A stretch of DNA of 64,000 nt from Sheuella sp. (lineage in GTDB: Bacteria; Pseudomonadota; Gammaproteobacteria; Burkholderiales; Burkholderiaceae_B), in contig JAUSCY010000093.1 of NCBI GenBank assembly GCA_030650995.1, forward strand, positions 22,339 through 86,338, read 5' to 3'. The notes beneath the pieces were generated by a model. It had not been told where the DNA came from. It did not search any database and was given only the letters and a program-made list of their open reading frames with translations. Each line of letters starts with the position of its first letter. Within the stretch, counting starts at the first letter, position 1. This document shows, one piece after another, positions 61,836 through 64,000 of the stretch. The translations under genes were made by a program, and so were the position numbers.

Positions 61836-62312
61836 ATGTCTTCTATTCCTCTGACCGTGCGCGGGGCCGAGCGCTTGCAAGCTGAGCTGCATCGCTTGAA
61901 GCACATCGAACGCCCCGCTGTGATTAATGCGATTGCCGAGGCGCGTGCGCAAGGCGATTTATCTGAAAACGCCGAATACGATGCTGCGCGTGAAAAACAG
62001 GGTTTCATCGAAGGTCGCATCAGCGAGCTTGATGGCACTTTGTCCAATGCTCAGCTGATCGAGCCGACTACCATCGATGCCGACGGACGCGTCGTGTTTG
62101 GTGCAACGGTCGAAATCGAAGATCTCGAATCAGGTGATAAAGTGACTTACCAGATCGTGGGTGATGCCGAAGCTGATATCAAGGCGAATCTGATTTCTGT
62201 TTCAAGTCCGGTCGCACGCTCATTGATTGGTAAGTACGAAGGTGACGTGGTGCAGGTTAAGGCACCGTCAGGTATTCGTGAATTCGAAATCATCAGTATT
62301 CAATACATCTGA
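61836..62312 (+). CDS. greA: Transcription elongation factor GreA
   Basis: GreA (158 aa, same as E. coli) stimulates RNA polymerase to cleave backtracked transcripts. The N-terminal coiled coil contains RAQGDLSENAEYDAAREKQGFIEGRI with the acidic tip residues (Asp, Glu). The C-terminal FKBP-like domain follows from about 80. The frame opens 17 codons earlier inside the terminator; the ATG at 61836 fits homologues. In related genomes greA usually follows carB directly. Confidence 0.95.
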   Translation: MSSIPLTVRGAERLQAELHRLKHIERPAVINAIAEARAQGDLSENAEYDAAREKQGFIEGRISELDGTLSNAQLIEPTTIDADGRVVFGATVEIEDLESGDKVTYQIVGDAEADIKANLISVSSPVARSLIGKYEGDVVQVKAPSGIREFEIISIQYI

Positions 62313-62345
62313 TTGCATGGCGTGGTGCGGCATTGGGCTGTGCAT

Positions 62346-62373
62346 AAAAAACCCGGGATAAACCGGGTTTTTT
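62346..62373. terminator. Bidirectional terminator between greA and yhbY
   Basis: AAAAAACCCGG (62346-62356), 6-nt loop, CCGGGTTTTTT (62363-62373). A- and T-runs on both flanks suit the converging greA and yhbY genes. Confidence 0.92.
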
Positions 62374-62422
62374 ATCTATAGGACTAAACTGCGCGCTGAT
62401 TCAATCAGTCTGGAGCAGATTT

Positions 62423-63016
62423 TTAACGCTTGATAGCAGCACGTTTACGCACGGTTGTACCCAGAGCACCACGACGTGCTCCAGCGCGTAAAGACAGGGC
62501 GCTGCGACGAGGAATGCCATGTGCAGTATCCTTGCCTTTTGCGGGACGTGAGCTTGGACGTGTCGGGCGATCCGAACTGAATACTTTCGGACGATCGGAG
62601 ACTTCAACTTCGTCGCGCTCAGCTCTGGTACGACGTGCTGGCTTTTCAAGCTTTTTACCTTCAGCCGCAAGTTTTTTAGGTGTATGCGGCTCAGATGCTT
62701 TACGCTTGGCAGTAGTCGTTGCCGATTCGGTTTTAAGGTAAGTACCTTTTGAACCAAAGCGATACAGGATCAGCATTTTGCCAAGGTGATGTACTGCAGC
62801 ACACGATAAAGTTTCGCAGATCGTCGCCAGCAGCGCATCACGTGTTTCACGATCAGCGGTGCCCGCGCGAACTTTGATGAGCTCGTGTGCCGACAGGTTG
62901 AGGTCGATTTCTTTTAACACTGCCTCGGTCAACCCGTTGTCGCCAATCATTACGACAGGCTTCAGTGGGTGAGCAGCAGCGCGCAGCGCAGCGCGCTCGC
63001 GAGGGGTAAGTTCCAT
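62423..63016 (-). CDS. yhbY: Ribosome assembly RNA-binding protein YhbY with basic tail
   Basis: CRM/YhbY-domain RNA-binding protein (197 aa). The domain (residues 1-95) has LTPRERAALRAAAHPLKPVVMIGDNGLTEAVLKEID, HELIKVRAGTADRETRD and GKMLILYRFG, matching E. coli YhbY (97 aa), a 50S assembly factor. About 100 further residues are rich in Lys, Arg, Ser and Pro (ARRTRAERDE, SSDRPTRPSSRPAKGKD) and are probably disordered and RNA-binding. ATG at 63025 would add three codons. It diverges from rlmE with 26 nt between starts. Confidence 0.9.
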   Translation of the reverse strand: MELTPRERAALRAAAHPLKPVVMIGDNGLTEAVLKEIDLNLSAHELIKVRAGTADRETRDALLATICETLSCAAVHHLGKMLILYRFGSKGTYLKTESATTTAKRKASEPHTPKKLAAEGKKLEKPARRTRAERDEVEVSDRPKVFSSDRPTRPSSRPAKGKDTAHGIPRRSALSLRAGARRGALGTTVRKRAAIKR

Positions 63017-63042
63017 AATAGTCATAGGGGTTATTGTACGGG

Positions 63043-63690
63043 ATGGCCAAGAACAAATTTTCGAAAGAGTGGGTCATGCAGCATATTAATGACCCATTCG
63101 TTAAATTGGCGCAGCAAAAAGGGTATCGCGCCCGGGCAGCTTTCAAGCTCACGGAGATCCTCGACGCCGAGAAGTTAATGCGTCGCGGGGATGTCATTGT
63201 CGATCTGGGCTCAACGCCGGGGAGCTGGTCGCAAGTCGCCCGTGAGCGTCTGGTGGGCAAGGCTGGGGTGGTGGATGGGCGCATTGTTGCCCTGGATCTC
63301 CTGCCTATGGAGCCAATTGCCGGGGTTGAGTTTATCTTAGGGGATTTCAGCGAGGATGAGGTGCTCGCGCAGCTCAATCAGACGCTTGAAGGCTGTTCGG
63401 TTGACCTGGTGATGTCCGACATGTCGCCCAATTTATCAGGTGTCGGACTGGCAGATTCAGCAAGAATCCAACAAGTTTGCGATCTTGCTCTTGAATTTGC
63501 GCTTTTACACCTCAAACCTGAGGGAGCACTTATCGTAAAAGCGTTTCATGGCAGCGGGTTTTCTCAGATTGTTGAAAGTTTTAAGCGACACTTTAAGCGA
63601 GTGGTCGAAATTAAGCCAAAAGCTTCTCGTTTTCGCTCATCTGAAACTTTTCTAGTTGCCCGTGGTCTTAAACGTCCATCAGCTAAGTAG
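63043..63690 (+). CDS. rlmE: 23S rRNA (uridine-2'-O-)-methyltransferase RlmE
   Basis: RlmE/FtsJ (215 aa; E. coli 209) methylates U2552 of 23S rRNA with SAM, a late 50S assembly step. The catalytic K-D-K-E set is visible: Lys in [12 protein letters not shown], Asp in [10 protein letters not shown], Lys in [12 protein letters not shown] and Glu in SSETFLVA. The SAM loop is [15 protein letters not shown]. The frame opens three codons earlier; the ATG at 63043 fits homologues. It usually precedes ftsH, as here, after 153 nt. Confidence 0.95.
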   Translation: MAKNKFSKEWVMQHINDPFVKLAQQKGYRARAAFKLTEILDAEKLMRRGDVIVDLGSTPGSWSQVARERLVGKAGVVDGRIVALDLLPMEPIAGVEFILGDFSEDEVLAQLNQTLEGCSVDLVMSDMSPNLSGVGLADSARIQQVCDLALEFALLHLKPEGALIVKAFHGSGFSQIVESFKRHFKRVVEIKPKASRFRSSETFLVARGLKRPSAK

Positions 63691-63764
63691 TTTAAGTCTG
63701 AGTATGCTGGCGAGTATTTGTACGGGTCCCCCTTCCAAAGAAGGGTAGAATGTAATCTAGTCAA

Positions 63765-63792
63765 TTGCGAAAAAACCCTTTAGGCCTATAGG
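63765..63792 (+). promoter_or_regulatory. Candidate ftsH promoter
   Basis: TTGCGA (63765-63770), 16-nt spacer, TATAGG (63787-63792), each matching consensus in four positions. It would start transcription near 63799, leaving a leader of about 45 nt. A heat-shock (sigma-32) promoter was not recognised. Confidence 0.35.
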
Positions 63793-63795
63793 GTT
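63774..63795. promoter_or_regulatory. Near-perfect 22-bp palindrome over the ftsH promoter
   Basis: AACCCT and AGGGTT flank a TAGGCCTA core; the whole 22 bp is palindromic except one mismatched pair. It covers most of the spacer and the candidate -10, a position typical for a repressor site, though an RNA hairpin is also possible. Confidence 0.5.
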
Positions 63796-63813
63796 ATCGC
63801 TCGTTAGCATTTC

Positions 63814-63831
63814 GCTTACTAAAAAGTAAGC
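63814..63831 (+). promoter_or_regulatory. Leader hairpin next to the ftsH ribosome site
   Basis: GCTTACT (63814-63820), loop AAAA, AGTAAGC (63825-63831) form a 7-bp stem whose last base abuts AGGAG (63832-63836), the ribosome site for the TTG at 63844. Confidence 0.6.
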
Positions 63832-63843
63832 AGGAGATTGGCC

Positions 63844-64000
63844 TTGAACAATTCTTTTTCCAAAGTTGCGATCTGGATGGTGATCGGACTTGTACTGTTT
63901 ACAGTGTTTAAACAGTTTGATGGGCGTGCACAGCCGCAGGATAGCGTGAGCTATACGCAATTCATGGATGATGCGAAGTCCGGCAAAGTCAGAAAAGTAG
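63844..64000 (+). CDS. ftsH: ATP-dependent zinc metalloprotease FtsH, N-terminus (cut by window edge)
   Basis: The first 52 residues begin MNNSFSKVAIWMVIGLVLFT followed by VFKQFDGRAQPQDSVSYTQFMDDAKSG. This is the FtsH N-terminus: one membrane helix (about 8-24) then the periplasmic domain. FtsH degrades misfolded membrane proteins, LpxC and heat-shock sigma factor. The start is TTG with AGGAG 7 nt upstream. The AAA and protease domains lie outside the window. Its leader has a palindrome and hairpin. Confidence 0.93.
   Translation, partial: MNNSFSKVAIWMVIGLVLFTVFKQFDGRAQPQDSVSYTQFMDDAKSGKVRKV

Noticed and set aside
1..64000. CRISPR array, insertion sequence, prophage or toxin-antitoxin pair
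   Set aside because: No regularly spaced repeats, transposase, phage structural gene or known toxin-antitoxin motif was seen on reading both strands.

Overview
The window is a piece of a betaproteobacterial chromosome, most likely from the family Alcaligenaceae (Bordetella, Achromobacter, Advenella and relatives). Three things point there: five orphan Bug/TctC-type tricarboxylate receptors without any tctAB partner in view, a core-gene order typical of Burkholderiales (hda-HAD phosphatase-pcnB-folK divergent from purM; tsaE-amiC-mutL-miaA; dnaX-ybaB-recR; yhbY/rlmE-ftsH), and an FtsH N-terminus of the Bordetella type. Base composition looks only moderately GC-rich, lower than Bordetella itself, so I do not name a genus.

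Layout. 1-18.3 kb is an accessory catabolic region. It holds an AMP-dependent acyl-CoA ligase (cut by the left edge) behind a complete branched-chain amino acid-type (HAAT) ABC transporter; a CaiB CoA-transferase, MaoC hydratase and SDR trio that resembles a split peroxisomal MFE-2; a Bug receptor; a second minus-strand operon (Bug, CoA-transferase A and B, Bug, nitronate monooxygenase); and a plus-strand operon of two paired acyl-CoA dehydrogenases, a mesaconyl-CoA hydratase-like protein and another CaiB transferase. Together these look like uptake, CoA activation and beta-oxidation-like degradation of carboxylic acids. 18.3-47.5 kb is mostly housekeeping: folK, pcnB, HAD phosphatase, hda, purM, miaA, mutL, amiC, tsaE, an AEC permease, a Bug receptor, xerD, tRNA-Arg(CCU), a DUF3313 lipoprotein, an MFS transporter, an AddAB-like nuclease/helicase pair, 4.5S RNA, dnaX, ybaB, recR, tal, carA and carB.

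47.6-61.7 kb is a second accessory block lying between carB and greA, which are usually neighbours in Burkholderiales: CaiB-Bug-SDR; a minus-strand operon fpr-(binding protein)-(fused double permease)-(ATPase)-(histidine phosphatase); and a plus-strand DUF1185 protein with a HAAT transporter whose two permeases are fused. The core resumes at 61.8 kb with greA, yhbY (divergent), rlmE and the start of ftsH at the right edge.

The most notable non-coding signals are a strong intrinsic terminator just before the greA start codon behind a promoter-like sequence (candidate attenuator or short leader RNA), a palindrome and leader hairpin before ftsH, paired ATACGAAC repeats between fpr and the DUF1185 gene, and a tandem 11-bp repeat that duplicates the folK start codon. 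I found no CRISPR array, insertion sequence, prophage or recognisable defence system. No complete new system can be claimed; the best leads are the catabolic modules and the regulatory leaders.
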